From Asanoa hainanensis (GTDB lineage Bacteria > Actinomycetota > Actinomycetes > Mycobacteriales > Micromonosporaceae), in contig NZ_FZPH01000003.1 in the NCBI RefSeq assembly GCF_900188485.1, forward strand, positions 1 through 64,000: a stretch of DNA of 64,000 nt. The letters run 5' to 3'. A program made the translations under genes and the position numbers. The notes under the pieces are model-generated. The model saw only the letters and a program-made list of their open reading frames with translations. It was not told the origin of the DNA and did no database searches. Below, piece after piece: positions 27,910 to 36,976 of this stretch (position 1 is the first letter of the stretch; every line of letters starts with the position of its first letter).

Positions 27910-28653
27910 TCACGACGGGCGGAGGCGGGCGTACACGTCGCCGGAGCGGCCCGTCGGGCGGACCTCGCCGAACAGGGCGACCAGCTCCGCCGCCGTCATC
28001 CACGACTCGCGTGCCCAGCGCATGGTCTCGACCGGCGAGTAGTTGTACTCGTACGAGCCCAGCGCCTCGACCGCGCCGAGCACCGCCAGCCCGGCGTCGT
28101 GCGCCATCGGCAGGTACTCGAAGCTCAGCGCCCGGACCGGGTTCGACAGCCCGGCCAGGACCTCGGCCTCGAAGCCCTCCACGTCGATCTTGCAGAAGGC
28201 CGGCTCGCCGTACTCCTTGATCATTTCGTCCAGGGTCGTGACCGGCACCTCGACCGAGCGGTCCCAGCGGACCTTGGCGAAGCTGCGGTCCGCCGAGACC
28301 GTGTCGCGCCACGAGGTCGACAACGTCGAGACCGTCGGCGTCGCGGTGGACAACGCCAATCGAGCCGTGCCGGGCGCTGCGCCGACGGCGACCGGCGCGA
28401 TCACCACCTGGTCGTCACGGCCGAAGAAGGCGCGCAGCACGCGCAGCAGGTCGGGTTGCGGCTCGACCGCGATCACCCGGGCGCCCAGGGACCGCCAGGC
28501 CCGGACCCGGCTGCCGACGTGCGCGCCGATGTCGAAGGCGACGTCACCCGGCCCGAGGAACTGCCCGTAGAAGCGCACGAGCCGGCGGTGCCGACCGGGC
28601 TGGCCGTGATAGATAATCAACGATCGGGCGATTCCCCACGCGCGGGTCAGCAT
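27910..28653 (-). CDS. FkbM-family SAM-dependent methyltransferase
   Basis: 247 aa. Motif I is VAFDIGAHVGSRVRAW (about 37-52) and motif II is IAVEPQPDLLRVL. The family-typical VPVTTLDEMIKEYGEP and FCKIDVEGFEAEVLAGL follow, where Asp/Glu next to a Lys mark the FkbM active region. FkbM enzymes O-methylate sugars or small-molecule hydroxyls; the substrate here is unknown and no biosynthetic cluster surrounds it. The start is ATG 28653. It is divergent from the ferric-reductase-like gene 78 bp away. Confidence 0.88.
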   Translation of the reverse strand: MLTRAWGIARSLIIYHGQPGRHRRLVRFYGQFLGPGDVAFDIGAHVGSRVRAWRSLGARVIAVEPQPDLLRVLRAFFGRDDQVVIAPVAVGAAPGTARLALSTATPTVSTLSTSWRDTVSADRSFAKVRWDRSVEVPVTTLDEMIKEYGEPAFCKIDVEGFEAEVLAGLSNPVRALSFEYLPMAHDAGLAVLGAVEALGSYEYNYSPVETMRWARESWMTAAELVALFGEVRPTGRSGDVYARLRPS

Positions 28654-28731
28654 GCAGGCACCCTAGCTGAACTACTCTCGCCGGAACCCCGTAGTCATAG
28701 CGGGAAGCTCGACGGTGACAGGAGACCGCTC

Positions 28732-30087
28732 ATGACAGCGACCGCGCCGACGGCCCAGGCACGCCGCGCCACGACCAACCAGGCGCAGGTGGCCAGGTAC
28801 GCAGTGTGGGGCGCGCTGGCCGTCAACGTGCTGATCGTCGAGGTCCTGTTCTTCACCGGCGATCCGGCGAAGAACGCGCTGATCGGCATCGCCAAGTTCA
28901 TCGCGCTGCACGCGGCCCTGCTGATGATGCTCCAGCTCGTGCTGGTGGCCCGGCTGCCGTGGCTGGACACGTGGATCGGCGCCGACAAGCTGACCGCCTG
29001 GCACCGCTGGACCGGGTTCGCCCTGTTCTGGGCGGTGGTGCTGCACGCGAGCTTCATCCTGACGGGCTACGCCCAGCTTTCCGACATTTCCGTCTTCGCC
29101 CAGATCGACGTGTTTCTCGGCATCTTCCCGACCCTGCTCGGCATGCTGGCCGTGGCGGTGATCGTGGTCGTCGTGGCGCTCTCGGTGCGATTCGCCCGTC
29201 GCCGGCTCTCCTACGAGCTCTGGCACACGATCCACCTGCTGCTCTACGCCGCCGTCACGCTGGCCGTGCTGCACCAGCTCTACGAGGGCAGCAGCTTCCG
29301 GGCCAACACGCTGACCACGGCGTACTGGTGGGGGCTCTGGGGTCTGGCGATCGTCGCCCTGCTGCACGGGCGGGTGGTCACCCCGCTGCTCCGCAACGCC
29401 CGGCACCAGCTGCGGGTGGCCGCCGTGGTGCCCGAGGCCGACAACGTCACCTCGGTCTACGTGACCGGCCGCGACCTGGCCGGGCTCGAGGCGCGGGCCG
29501 GGCAGTTCTTCGTCTGGCGGTTCCTGACCAAGGGCCGCTGGTGGCAGGCCAACCCGTTCTCGATCTCGTCGACACCGGACGGCGAGGTGCTCCGGCTGAC
29601 CGCCCGGGCGGTCGGGAAGACCAGCTCCGGGCTGCGGCACCTGCCGGTCGGCGCGCGGGTCTTCGTCGAGGGCCCGTACGGCGCGTTCACCACGCTCCAC
29701 CGCACCCGCGAGGCCACGCTGCTGATCGCCGGCGGAGTCGGGATCACCCCGATCCGGTCGCTGCTCGGCGAGCTGACCGGGCCGGTCACCGTGCTCTACC
29801 GGGTGCCCAGCGAGGACGACGCGGTGCTGCTGTCGGAGTTGGGCCACTACGTGACCACGCAGGGGGTCACCGTGCACCTGCTGACCGGCCGCACCGGCGC
29901 CGGCGACCCGCCCAACCGGCCGTTCGCGCCCGAGAACCTGTCGGCGATGGTGCCGGACATCCGAGAGCGTGACGTGTACGTGTGTGGCCCGCCCGCGATG
30001 ACCGACGCGGTGCTGAAGTCGCTCAAGGAGATCGGCGTGCCGAAGCGCCAGGTGCACGCGGAAAGGTTCGCGCTGGCGGGCGACTGA
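28732..30087 (+). CDS. ferric-reductase-like transmembrane flavohaem oxidoreductase
   Basis: 451 aa. Six or so membrane helices (about 25-215) carry paired haem-ligand histidines (AWHRWTGFALFWAVVLH and LWHTIHLLLYAAVTLAVLH). A ferredoxin-reductase module follows: FAD-binding WQANPFSISSTP, NAD-binding LLIAGGVGITPIRSLL (about 340-355) and VYVCGPPAM. It should move electrons from cytoplasmic NAD(P)H through FAD and two haems to an outside acceptor. Such genes often pair with FMN-binding and ApbE partners; here the neighbours are unrelated and the ApbE-like gene is 19 kb away. Start ATG 28732 follows GGAG; the long upstream open frame is antisense to FkbM. Confidence 0.9.
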   Translation: MTATAPTAQARRATTNQAQVARYAVWGALAVNVLIVEVLFFTGDPAKNALIGIAKFIALHAALLMMLQLVLVARLPWLDTWIGADKLTAWHRWTGFALFWAVVLHASFILTGYAQLSDISVFAQIDVFLGIFPTLLGMLAVAVIVVVVALSVRFARRRLSYELWHTIHLLLYAAVTLAVLHQLYEGSSFRANTLTTAYWWGLWGLAIVALLHGRVVTPLLRNARHQLRVAAVVPEADNVTSVYVTGRDLAGLEARAGQFFVWRFLTKGRWWQANPFSISSTPDGEVLRLTARAVGKTSSGLRHLPVGARVFVEGPYGAFTTLHRTREATLLIAGGVGITPIRSLLGELTGPVTVLYRVPSEDDAVLLSELGHYVTTQGVTVHLLTGRTGAGDPPNRPFAPENLSAMVPDIRERDVYVCGPPAMTDAVLKSLKEIGVPKRQVHAERFALAGD

Positions 30088-30090
30088 GAC

Positions 30091-31161
30091 CTAGCTGATC
30101 GTGGCCGAGCCCAGGACGATGTCACCGGCCGGGTCTGGCCGGTAGGCGACCACGGCCTGGCCCGGGGCCACACCGCGGGCCGGCTTGCGCAGCTCGGCGG
30201 TCAGCACGCCGTCGACGAGGGTGACCACGGCCGGCACCGGGGTGCCGTGCGCCCGAAGCTGCACCTCGCACTCGACCGGGCCGTCCGGCAGCGCGCCACC
30301 GGTCCAGACCGGACGCTCCCCGGCCACGGTGCCGACCTCGAGCGACTCGGCCGGGCCGACGGTCACGGTGTTGGTGACCGGCGTGATGGACAGCACGTAG
30401 CGGGGCTTGCCGTCGGGCGCCGGGACGCCGATGTTGAGGCCGCGCCGCTGGCCGACCGTGTAGGCGTAGGCGCCGGCGTGCGAGCCGACCACCGCCCCGG
30501 TCAGCGCGTCGACGATGTCGCCGGGCTCCTCGCCCAGGCGCTCGGCCAGGAAGCCGCGGGTGTCGCCGTCGGCGATGAAGCAGATGTCGTGCGAGTCGGG
30601 CTTGTCGGCCACGGACAGGCCGCGCGCCGCCGCCTCCTCGCGCACCTGGGCCTTGGTCGTGTCGCCGAGCGGGAACATCGACCGGTCGAGCTGCTCGCGG
30701 TTGAGCACGGCCAGCACGTAGGACTGGTCCTTGGGCAGGTCGACGCTGCGCCGCAGCAGGCCGTCGGCGCCGAGCCGGGCGTGGTGCCCGGTGACCACGG
30801 CGTCGAAGCCGAGCGCGATCGCCCGGTCGAGCACCGCCGCGAACTTGATCTTCTCGTTGCAGCGCAGGCACGGGTTCGGCGTGCGACCCGCCGCGTACTC
30901 CGCGACGAAGTCGTCGACCACGTCCTCGTGGAACCGGTCGGCCATGTCCCACACGTAGAACGGGATGCCGATCACGTCGGCGGCGCGCCGGGCGTCACGG
31001 GAGTCTTCGAGCGTGCAGCAGCCCCGCGCCCCCGACCGGTAGGTCTGCGGATTGCGGGACAGCGCCAGGTGCACGCCCGTGACGTCGTGCCCGGCCGCCG
31101 CGGCGCGCGCGGCCGCGACGGCGGAGTCGACCCCGCCGGACATCGCTGCTAGAACCCTCAC
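30091..31161 (-). CDS. mnmA: tRNA-specific 2-thiouridylase
   Basis: 356 aa. PP-loop ATP site [12 protein letters not shown] (residues 6-17), catalytic Cys98 in [12 protein letters not shown], and Cys194 in [10 protein letters not shown], which forms the persulfide/disulfide pair. It thiolates U34 of Lys, Glu and Gln tRNAs. It starts with GTG 31161, 25 bp after the cysteine desulfurase stop, and so is cotranscribed with its probable sulfur donor. It ends 3 bp from the convergent oxidoreductase. Confidence 0.97.
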   Translation of the reverse strand: MRVLAAMSGGVDSAVAAARAAAAGHDVTGVHLALSRNPQTYRSGARGCCTLEDSRDARRAADVIGIPFYVWDMADRFHEDVVDDFVAEYAAGRTPNPCLRCNEKIKFAAVLDRAIALGFDAVVTGHHARLGADGLLRRSVDLPKDQSYVLAVLNREQLDRSMFPLGDTTKAQVREEAAARGLSVADKPDSHDICFIADGDTRGFLAERLGEEPGDIVDALTGAVVGSHAGAYAYTVGQRRGLNIGVPAPDGKPRYVLSITPVTNTVTVGPAESLEVGTVAGERPVWTGGALPDGPVECEVQLRAHGTPVPAVVTLVDGVLTAELRKPARGVAPGQAVVAYRPDPAGDIVLGSATIS

Positions 31162-31186
31162 AGCGGCAAGGGTACGCGGTGCCGCG

Positions 31187-32353
31187 TCACCGGGACGACT
31201 TGATCAACCCGGCCCGGCGGGCCCGCTCGACCGCGGCCGGCAGCGCGGCGACCAGCGCGTCGACGTCGGCCTGGGTCGAGGTGTGGCCGAGCGTGAAGCG
31301 CAGCGAGGACCGCGCCCGGTCGTCGTCGTTGCCCATCGCGATCAACACGTGCGAGGGCTGCGCGACCCCGGCCGAGCAGGCCGAGCCCGTCGAGCAGGCG
31401 ACGCCCTGGGCGTCGAGGAGCAGCAGCAGCGCGTCGCCCTCACAGCCGGGGAACGAGAAGTGCGCGTTGCTGGGCAGCCGGTCGACCGGGTCACCGTTGT
31501 AGATCACGTCGGGGGCCACCGCGCGTACGCCGTCGACCAGCGCGTCGCGGAGGGCGGAGACGCGGGCGGCGTACTCCCGCTGACTCTTGACACTGCTCTC
31601 CACCGCGACCGCGAAGGCGACGATGCCGGGTGCGTCGAGCGTGCCGGAGCGCACGTCGCGTTCCTGGCCTCCGCCGTGCTGCAACGGCGTGGCCGGCACG
31701 TCGCGGCCGAGCAGCAGCGCGCCGACGCCGACCGGGCCGCCCAGCTTGTGGCCGGTGACGGTGAGCGCGGCGGCTCCACTGGCGGCGAAGTCGACCGGCA
31801 CCTGGCCGACCGCCTGCACCGCGTCGGTGTGGAAGGGCACGCGGGCGGCGGCGGCCAGCGCGGCCAGGTCGGCGACCGGTTGGACCGTGCCCACCTCGTT
31901 GTTGGCCCACATGGCCGTGACCAGGGCGACGTCGTCGTCGAGCGCCTCGGCCAGGGTGGCCGGGTCGAGCCGCCCGGCCTCGTCGACCGGAAGCCAGGTG
32001 GCGACGGCGCCCTCGTGCCGGACCAGCCACTCGACCGAGTCGAGGACGGCGTGGTGCTCGACGGAACTGGCGATCACCCGGACGCGCCCCGGCCGTTCGG
32101 CCCGGCGCGCCCAGTAGATGCCCTTGACCGCCAGGTTGTCGGCTTCGGTGCCACCGCCGGTGAAGATCACCTCGGAGGGTCGGGCGCCGAGGGCCGCCGC
32201 GATCCGCTCGCGGGACTCCTCGACGTGCCGGCGCGCGCAGCGACCAGCCGCGTGCAGCGAAGAAGGGTTGCCGACCTCCCGTGCCGTAGCGGCGTAGGCC
32301 TCGATCGCCTCGTCGAGCATCGGGGTAGTGGCGGCGTGATCCAGGTAAGCCAT
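31187..32353 (-). CDS. cysteine desulfurase (IscS/NifS-like)
   Basis: 388 aa. This is a class V aminotransferase fold starting [11 protein letters not shown], with the PLP lysine Lys203 in [10 protein letters not shown] and the catalytic cysteine Cys326 in [19 protein letters not shown] and [12 protein letters not shown] are further cofactor-site landmarks. It releases sulfur from cysteine as a persulfide, here most likely for MnmA, whose gene follows. ATG 32353 is preferred over the GTG directly before it. A terminator separates it from the upstream etf operon. Confidence 0.95.
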   Translation of the reverse strand: MAYLDHAATTPMLDEAIEAYAATAREVGNPSSLHAAGRCARRHVEESRERIAAALGARPSEVIFTGGGTEADNLAVKGIYWARRAERPGRVRVIASSVEHHAVLDSVEWLVRHEGAVATWLPVDEAGRLDPATLAEALDDDVALVTAMWANNEVGTVQPVADLAALAAAARVPFHTDAVQAVGQVPVDFAASGAAALTVTGHKLGGPVGVGALLLGRDVPATPLQHGGGQERDVRSGTLDAPGIVAFAVAVESSVKSQREYAARVSALRDALVDGVRAVAPDVIYNGDPVDRLPSNAHFSFPGCEGDALLLLLDAQGVACSTGSACSAGVAQPSHVLIAMGNDDDRARSSLRFTLGHTSTQADVDALVAALPAAVERARRAGLIKSSR

Positions 32354-32390
32354 CACGGTTCAGCGTAGCCCCGTGCGGTCCTTACCACGC

Positions 32391-32426
32391 GCACCGCCCG
32401 GCCACGTTGGCGTGACCGGGCGGTGC
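32391..32426 (-). terminator. terminator hairpin of the etfBA operon
   Basis: GCACCGCCCGG (32391-32401) and CCGGGCGGTGC (32416-32426) are perfect 11-bp complements, with an inner CACG/CGTG stem in the 14-base loop. It starts 5 bp after the etfA stop on the minus strand and lies before the cysteine desulfurase gene. Confidence 0.85.
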
Positions 32427-32431
32427 GGCGG

Positions 32432-33391
32432 TCACTTGCGCTTGCGGATCTCCTCCGCGGCCTGCGGAACGACCTTGAAGAGGTCGCCGACGACGCCGTA
32501 GTCGGCCAGCTCGAAGATGGGCGCCTCGGCGTCCTTGTTGACCGCCACGATCGTCTTCGAGGTCTGCATGCCGGCGCGGTGCTGGATCGCGCCGGAGATG
32601 CCCAGTGCGATGTAGAGCTGCGGCGACACGGTCTTGCCGGTCTGCCCGACCTGGAACTGGTGCGGGTAGAAGCCCGAGTCGACGGCCGCGCGGGACGCGC
32701 CGACCGCGCCGCCGAGCAGGTCGGCCAGCTCCTCGACCAGCTTGAAGTTGTCGCCGCTGCCGACGCCGCGGCCGCCGGAGACGACCACGGACGCCTCGGT
32801 GAGCTCCGGGCGCGAGCCCTTCTGCTCGACCACCCGGTCGACCACCTTGGCCAGGGTGTCGGCCGGGGTCAACGCGATCTCCAGCGCCTCGACCTGCGGC
32901 GACGCCGCCGCCGGGGTCGGGGTCAGCGAGTTCGGGCGGACCGTGGCGATCGGGATGCCCCGGGTCACCTTCGACTTGACGACCACCTGGCCGGCGAACG
33001 CCGGCTGGGTCGCGATCCCGTCGGCCGTCAGCTCGACCACGTCGGTGAGCAGGCCGTTGTCGAGCTTGACGGCCAGCCGGCCGGCGATCTCCTTGCCCTC
33101 CTGGGTGGACGGCAGCAGCACGGCGGCCGGCTGCACCCGCTTGACCAGGTCAGCCAGCGCGGTCGCCTTCGGGGCCACCAGGTGCCCGTCGATCTCGGCG
33201 CCCTCGCCGGCGTAGATCTTCTCCGCGCCGTACTCCCCCAGCTTGTCGGCCAGCGCGGCGGCGGCACCGTCCGCGCCGAACACCACGGCGGACGGGCTGC
33301 CCAGGGTGCGGGCCAGCGTGAGCAGTTCGAGGGTGACCTTCTTGACCGCGAAGTCGCGGGTGGCCTCCACCAGGACCAGAACCTCAGCCAT
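32432..33391 (-). CDS. etfA: electron transfer flavoprotein alpha subunit
   Basis: 319 aa. The C-terminal FAD domain carries [35 protein letters not shown] in overlapping pieces, [21 protein letters not shown] and [13 protein letters not shown], all diagnostic for EtfA. With EtfB it takes electrons from acyl-CoA dehydrogenases and passes them to the respiratory chain. Start ATG 33391 has GGGGGAGG upstream, 17 bp after etfB. Confidence 0.97.
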   Translation of the reverse strand: MAEVLVLVEATRDFAVKKVTLELLTLARTLGSPSAVVFGADGAAAALADKLGEYGAEKIYAGEGAEIDGHLVAPKATALADLVKRVQPAAVLLPSTQEGKEIAGRLAVKLDNGLLTDVVELTADGIATQPAFAGQVVVKSKVTRGIPIATVRPNSLTPTPAAASPQVEALEIALTPADTLAKVVDRVVEQKGSRPELTEASVVVSGGRGVGSGDNFKLVEELADLLGGAVGASRAAVDSGFYPHQFQVGQTGKTVSPQLYIALGISGAIQHRAGMQTSKTIVAVNKDAEAPIFELADYGVVGDLFKVVPQAAEEIRKRK

Positions 33392-33408
33392 GTCGTGCCT
33401 CCCCCTGC

Positions 33409-34185
33409 TCAGACGAACTTCTCGGACGACAGGAACTCGACCAGCGCGACGCCGCCGTTGCCGTCGTCGGCGACCTTCTGGCCACCGGACCGGGCCGGGC
33501 GCTTCGCGTGCTCGACGACCTCGGAAGAGGCACCGGCGAAGCCGACCTCACCCGCGTCGACGCCCAGGTCGGCCAGGGCCAGGGTCTGCACCGGCTTCTT
33601 CTTGGCGGCCATGATGCCCTTGAACGAGGGGTATCGCGGCTCGTTGATCGTGTCCCAGACCGACACCACGGCGGGCGTGGCGGCGGTGACCACCTCGTAG
33701 CCCTCCTCGGTCTGCCGCTCGATGGTCAGCGTGCCGCCGTCGACGGTCAGCTTGCGGGCACCGGTCAGCGCCGCGACGCCGAGCCGCTCCGCGATCATGT
33801 GGGGCAGCACCTGCACGCGGCCGTCGGTCGACTCGGCTCCCGCGATGATCAGGTCGGCGTTGAGCGTGCCGAGGGCGGCGGCCAGCACCTTGGAGGTGGC
33901 CACCGCGCACGAGCCGTGCAGGGCGTCGTCGAGGACGTGTACGGCCTTGTCCGGGCCCATCGACAGGGCCTTGCGGATCGACTCCGTCGCGCGCTCGGGG
34001 CCCATCGTGAGGATCGTGACCTCGCCGCCGTGCGCTTCCTGGATCTTCAACGCCTCCTCGATGGCGTACTCGTCCATCTCGTTGATGACGTTGTTGGCCG
34101 ACTGACGTTCGACCGTGTTGTCGCCAGCGAGGTTGCGCTCCGAGCCGGAGTCAGGCACCTGCTTGACGAGGACGACGATGTTCAT
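33409..34185 (-). CDS. etfB: electron transfer flavoprotein beta subunit
   Basis: 258 aa. It begins MNIVVLVKQVPDS and contains VINEMDEYAIEEAL, ILTMGPERATESIRKAL and LIIAGAESTDGRVQVLPHMI, the AMP-binding features of EtfB. It is the first gene of the etfBA operon. AGGAGG lies about 13 bases before the ATG, an unusually long spacing. A TACC-N4-GGTA palindrome lies about 120 bp upstream. Confidence 0.97.
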   Translation of the reverse strand: MNIVVLVKQVPDSGSERNLAGDNTVERQSANNVINEMDEYAIEEALKIQEAHGGEVTILTMGPERATESIRKALSMGPDKAVHVLDDALHGSCAVATSKVLAAALGTLNADLIIAGAESTDGRVQVLPHMIAERLGVAALTGARKLTVDGGTLTIERQTEEGYEVVTAATPAVVSVWDTINEPRYPSFKGIMAAKKKPVQTLALADLGVDAGEVGFAGASSEVVEHAKRPARSGGQKVADDGNGGVALVEFLSSEKFV

Positions 34186-34306
34186 CGCGTTTCGACGACC
34201 CTCCTGGTTGGTTAACGCGCACTTAGGCCGCAGCCTGCCGGGCGGTGGAAGGCCGGGTCAATCTGGGGGCGGTGTGGAGTTTCCCACCCGCCACCCAGAG
34301 CTAACT

Positions 34307-34318
34307 TACCCGCCGGTA
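34307..34318. promoter_or_regulatory. TACC-N4-GGTA palindrome upstream of etfB
   Basis: TACCCGCCGGTA has 4-bp arms around CGCC and lies in the 176-bp gap between etfB and the next gene. Short palindromes of this type occur at fatty-acid catabolism operators in actinobacteria, so a link to etf control is possible but unproven. I see nothing else in this gap except the etfB ribosome site. Confidence 0.3.
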
Positions 34319-34361
34319 GCATCGGCTCAGCCGACCTTCAGCGTGACACGGCTCACGCCCG

Positions 34362-34763
34362 TCAGGCGAGCGCGGCACGCACCTTAGCCAGGACAGCCGC
34401 TTCCGAGGGGCGCACGCCGTGTGCCGCCTCCGCGGCCCGCTGCGCCGCCGACAGCACGGCGTCGCGGTAGTTGTCGACCTCGTCGGGCACCTTCGCCCGG
34501 AGGATGGCGAGCGACTCCGTCAACGCCGGCAACACCTCGGCCTCGACCTGGCTCGGGTCGCGGCGCGGGAATCTCGGCAGGCTGCCGCTGGTCAGCACGT
34601 CACGGGCCAACCCGCGCGCGCCGGTGAAGGCCCCGGACGCCGCGACGCTCTCCCGCAGCATCGCCAGGAAGCCGGGGTCCGCGTTGGAGACCAGGTAGAC
34701 CACGCCGAAGGCAGCGCGTTTGAGGGTCGCCCGCTCGTGGTCGGTCAGCTCAGTCACGATCAC
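34362..34763 (-). CDS. conserved actinobacterial protein of unknown function
   Basis: 133 aa, mostly helical: ELTDHERATLKRAAFGVVYL, VSNADPGFLAMLRESVAASG, then LPRFPRRDPSQVEAEVLPAL and AILRAKVPDEVDNYRDAVL. I do not recognise a named domain, though similar single-domain proteins occur widely in actinomycetes. GTG 34763 gives a GTGA overlap with the GNAT gene, implying coupling; GTG 34757 is an alternative. The open frame extends further upstream only as a shadow of the GNAT gene. Confidence 0.7.
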   Translation of the reverse strand: MIVTELTDHERATLKRAAFGVVYLVSNADPGFLAMLRESVAASGAFTGARGLARDVLTSGSLPRFPRRDPSQVEAEVLPALTESLAILRAKVPDEVDNYRDAVLSAAQRAAEAAHGVRPSEAAVLAKVRAALA

Positions 34764-35557
34764 GGATGGTAGACGTACGGCGTCGTGGTGGTGACCGCCA
34801 CAAAGCCCAGCCGCTCCAGGATCGGCCGGCTGTCGTCGGACGCGTCGACCTGGAGCAGGGTGAATCCGTTGGCCTCCGCGAGGCGCGCCCGGTGCGCGAC
34901 GAGCGCGCGATAGATCCCGCGGCGCCGGTACGCCGGCAGCGTCGAGCCGCCCCACAGCGTGGCGAACGCCGTGCCCGGCACGAAGCGGACCCAACCGGCG
35001 CTGACCACCTCGCCGCTCTCGACGTCTTCGGCCACCGTCACCACGAGGTCGGACGGGTGGGCGGCGAGCTCCTCGCCCAACATGTCGGCGATCCAGCTCC
35101 GGTCGTCGCCCCAGACCGTCTCCTCCATGCGGACGATGCGGTCGAGGTCGGCGGGCTGGCTGACGTCGCGCAGCCGGACGCCGGGCGGCAGCACCGGCAG
35201 CGCGGCCGCCAGCGGCGCCACCGGGCCGATCACGATGGTCTCCTGCTCCTCGGCCACGAACCCGTGCGCCGTGAGCCGTTCGGCGAGGTCGGCCGGCTCG
35301 TCGTGGCCGTGCAGCTTCCACTCGACCTGCTGGCCCCGGTCGCGGAAGTGGTCACGCTGGCGGGCGATCAGCTCGTCGAGCTCGGCGCCGGCCAGGCCGC
35401 CGAGGTCCTGGTAGACGAGGTAACCGCCGCCCATCATCCCGGAGGCCCGCTTGAGCGGGCCGTCGAACTCCACGGTGACTCCGGGCAGCTCGGGATCGTA
35501 CGTGCGGAGCTGGCTGTCGTACGCGTCACGCAAAGCGGTGATGTTCAGTTCGGTCAC
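34760..35557 (-). CDS. GNAT-family N-acetyltransferase (two-domain)
   Basis: 265 aa. The C-terminal GNAT domain (about 130-265) has VTVAEDVESGEVVSAGWVRF (strand beta4 region) and the acetyl-CoA loop YRRRGIYRALVAHR (the R/Q-x-x-G-x-G/A motif). ANGFTLLQVDASDDSRPILERLGFVAV follows. The N-terminal half is a second, GNAT-like or substrate domain. The acceptor is unknown. The start is GTG 35557. It overlaps the downstream hypothetical gene by 4 bp. Confidence 0.85.
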   Translation of the reverse strand: MTELNITALRDAYDSQLRTYDPELPGVTVEFDGPLKRASGMMGGGYLVYQDLGGLAGAELDELIARQRDHFRDRGQQVEWKLHGHDEPADLAERLTAHGFVAEEQETIVIGPVAPLAAALPVLPPGVRLRDVSQPADLDRIVRMEETVWGDDRSWIADMLGEELAAHPSDLVVTVAEDVESGEVVSAGWVRFVPGTAFATLWGGSTLPAYRRRGIYRALVAHRARLAEANGFTLLQVDASDDSRPILERLGFVAVTTTTPYVYHP

Positions 35558-35584
35558 CGGCTCAGGCTAGGCGACGTGTCGACA

Positions 35585-35590
35585 GATAAT
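35585..35590 (+). promoter_or_regulatory. -10 element for a leaderless DUF202 transcript
   Basis: GATAAT lies 6 nt before GTG 35597. In actinomycetes this spacing places the transcription start on or next to the start codon. No good -35 is evident. Confidence 0.45.
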
Positions 35591-35596
35591 CGGTAC

Positions 35597-35968
35597 GTGA
35601 TCAAGCGGTGGTTCGACCCCCAGGACGTGGGTGAGACCCCGGACTACAGGTTCTCGCTGGCCAACGAGCGCACGTTCCTGGCCTGGATCCGCACCGCCCT
35701 GGCGTTGGTGGCCGGCGGCCTGGCCTCCGCGCAGTTCCTGCCCGTGCTCGGCGTCGCCCACCTGCGCGAGGTGATCGCCGTGGCGCTGCTCGTGCTCGGC
35801 GGCTTCGTCGCACTGCGCGCGGTCGACCACTGGGCGCGTGCCGAGCGGGCCATGCGGCAACGTCGCGACCTGCCGCCGTCGCGCTTCCCCGCGCTGCTGT
35901 CCATCCTGGTCGCCCTCGGCGCGTTGCTGCTCGTCGCGGCCGTCCTGGTGCAGGCCGCCCGTGGTTGA
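35597..35968 (+). CDS. DUF202 (YidH-like) membrane protein
   Basis: 123 aa. The soluble start has WFDPQDVGETPDYRFSLANE, then RTFLAWIRTALALVAGG, the DUF202 signature, with three membrane helices (about 32-50, 57-75 and 97-117). Function unknown. I chose GTG 35597 because GATAAT 6 nt upstream fits a leaderless start; GTG 35576 would add 7 residues and has no ribosome site. The next gene is a second DUF202-like protein overlapping by 8 bp. Confidence 0.82.
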   Translation: MIKRWFDPQDVGETPDYRFSLANERTFLAWIRTALALVAGGLASAQFLPVLGVAHLREVIAVALLVLGGFVALRAVDHWARAERAMRQRRDLPPSRFPALLSILVALGALLLVAAVLVQAARG

Positions 35969-36293
35969 GCCGCCCCCGGACTTTCGCGTCGTCGACACCG
36001 GCGTCGCGTGGATCCGCACCCGGCTGGCCTGGGGCCGCACCGTGTTGACCCTCGCGGTGACCGCCGTGCTCGCGGCCCGGTTCGGTGTCCGGCACGGGAC
36101 AGCCGGCGTGGTGTTCGCCGCCGTGTCCATCGCCGGTTGGGGCGCGGCCGGGCTCTGGGTGATGGGCCGGTTGCGCCAGCTTTCGGGCCGGTCACGGCCG
36201 GTCTCACCAGTGACTCCGCGGATGCTGGTGGTCGCCGCGTTGATCGCTCCCGGGTACGCCGTCCTGGGGCTGTTGATGCTCTTCACCCTGTGA
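35961..36293 (+). CDS. second DUF202-like small membrane protein
   Basis: 110 aa with three membrane helices. VVDTGVAWIRTRLAWGRTVLTLAVTA in pieces (about residues 11-36) echoes the RTxLAWxRT motif of DUF202. Start GTG 35961 overlaps the stop of the first DUF202 gene, so the two are translated together and probably form a hetero-oligomer. Function unknown. Confidence 0.8.
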   Translation: MVEPPPDFRVVDTGVAWIRTRLAWGRTVLTLAVTAVLAARFGVRHGTAGVVFAAVSIAGWGAAGLWVMGRLRQLSGRSRPVSPVTPRMLVVAALIAPGYAVLGLLMLFTL

Positions 36294-36354
36294 CAACCGT
36301 TTTGGCAACGCCACGGGGTGGCCGCAACGGGTCCGGACGGTCCATCATGTCCGC

Positions 36355-36753
36355 ATGGTGCGCCTCTACGGACTCCTCTTCGTGGCTCAGCTCGTGCTGG
36401 CGGTGGCCGCGCTGATCAGCTGCCTGTCCGCCGACGAGGGCGAGATCAGGGCGCTGCCGCGCATCGCCTGGGTGCTCATCATCCTGTTCTTCCCGCTGGT
36501 CGGCGGCGTGGCCTGGTTCCTAGCGGGGCGGCCCGTGCAGCGCTCGGCCGCGGGCCAGTGGCGACCGGGCAGCGGCTTCCCGGAAGCCGAGCGGCCGCGT
36601 CAGCAGGCGCCCGACGACGACCCCGAGTTCCTCAAGTCACTCAACCAACGCAGCAAGGAAGACACTGAGCTCTTCGAGCGTTGGGAGGCCGACCTACGTC
36701 GGCGCGAGGAAGACCTACGCAAGGAAAAGGAAGACCCGCCCGCGGGCAAGTAG
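36355..36753 (+). CDS. PLDc_N-domain small membrane protein
   Basis: 132 aa. Two membrane helices (about residues 5-23 and 38-58) contain the PLDc_N pattern ALPRIAWVLIILFFPLVGGVAWFLAGRP, the same two-helix unit found at the N-terminus of cardiolipin synthases. No phospholipase (HKD) domain follows. The tail instead is a charged, probably coiled-coil stretch (about 95-130). Membrane anchoring or a regulatory role is likely. A strong terminator lies 45 bp after the stop. Confidence 0.82.
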   Translation: MVRLYGLLFVAQLVLAVAALISCLSADEGEIRALPRIAWVLIILFFPLVGGVAWFLAGRPVQRSAAGQWRPGSGFPEAERPRQQAPDDDPEFLKSLNQRSKEDTELFERWEADLRRREEDLRKEKEDPPAGK

Positions 36754-36797
36754 CGGGGCAGGCAAAGCGGGCGACGGGCAGGCAGAGGCCAGGGGAA

Positions 36798-36822
36798 GAC
36801 GCGGCCCCCCGTTGGCCGCGTC
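36798..36822 (+). terminator. terminator hairpin after the PLDc_N gene
   Basis: GACGCGGCC and GGCCGCGTC form a perfect 9-bp stem with a 7-base loop. The rest of the 36754-36976 gap contains no gene and should hold the promoter of the SARP regulator. Confidence 0.75.
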
Positions 36823-36976
36823 ACCCTCCTAGGCGGCCGGTTGCGCGCTGGGCGGGTGCGGCCGGTGCCTACTGTGCAGGGCCAGTGTTGGATCTGCGTT
36901 GGCTGAACCGGCAAGGGCTAGCATTCGTGCGCTAACGTGAGTAACCGTCTTTGCCATGGTAACAACGGGAGATGTC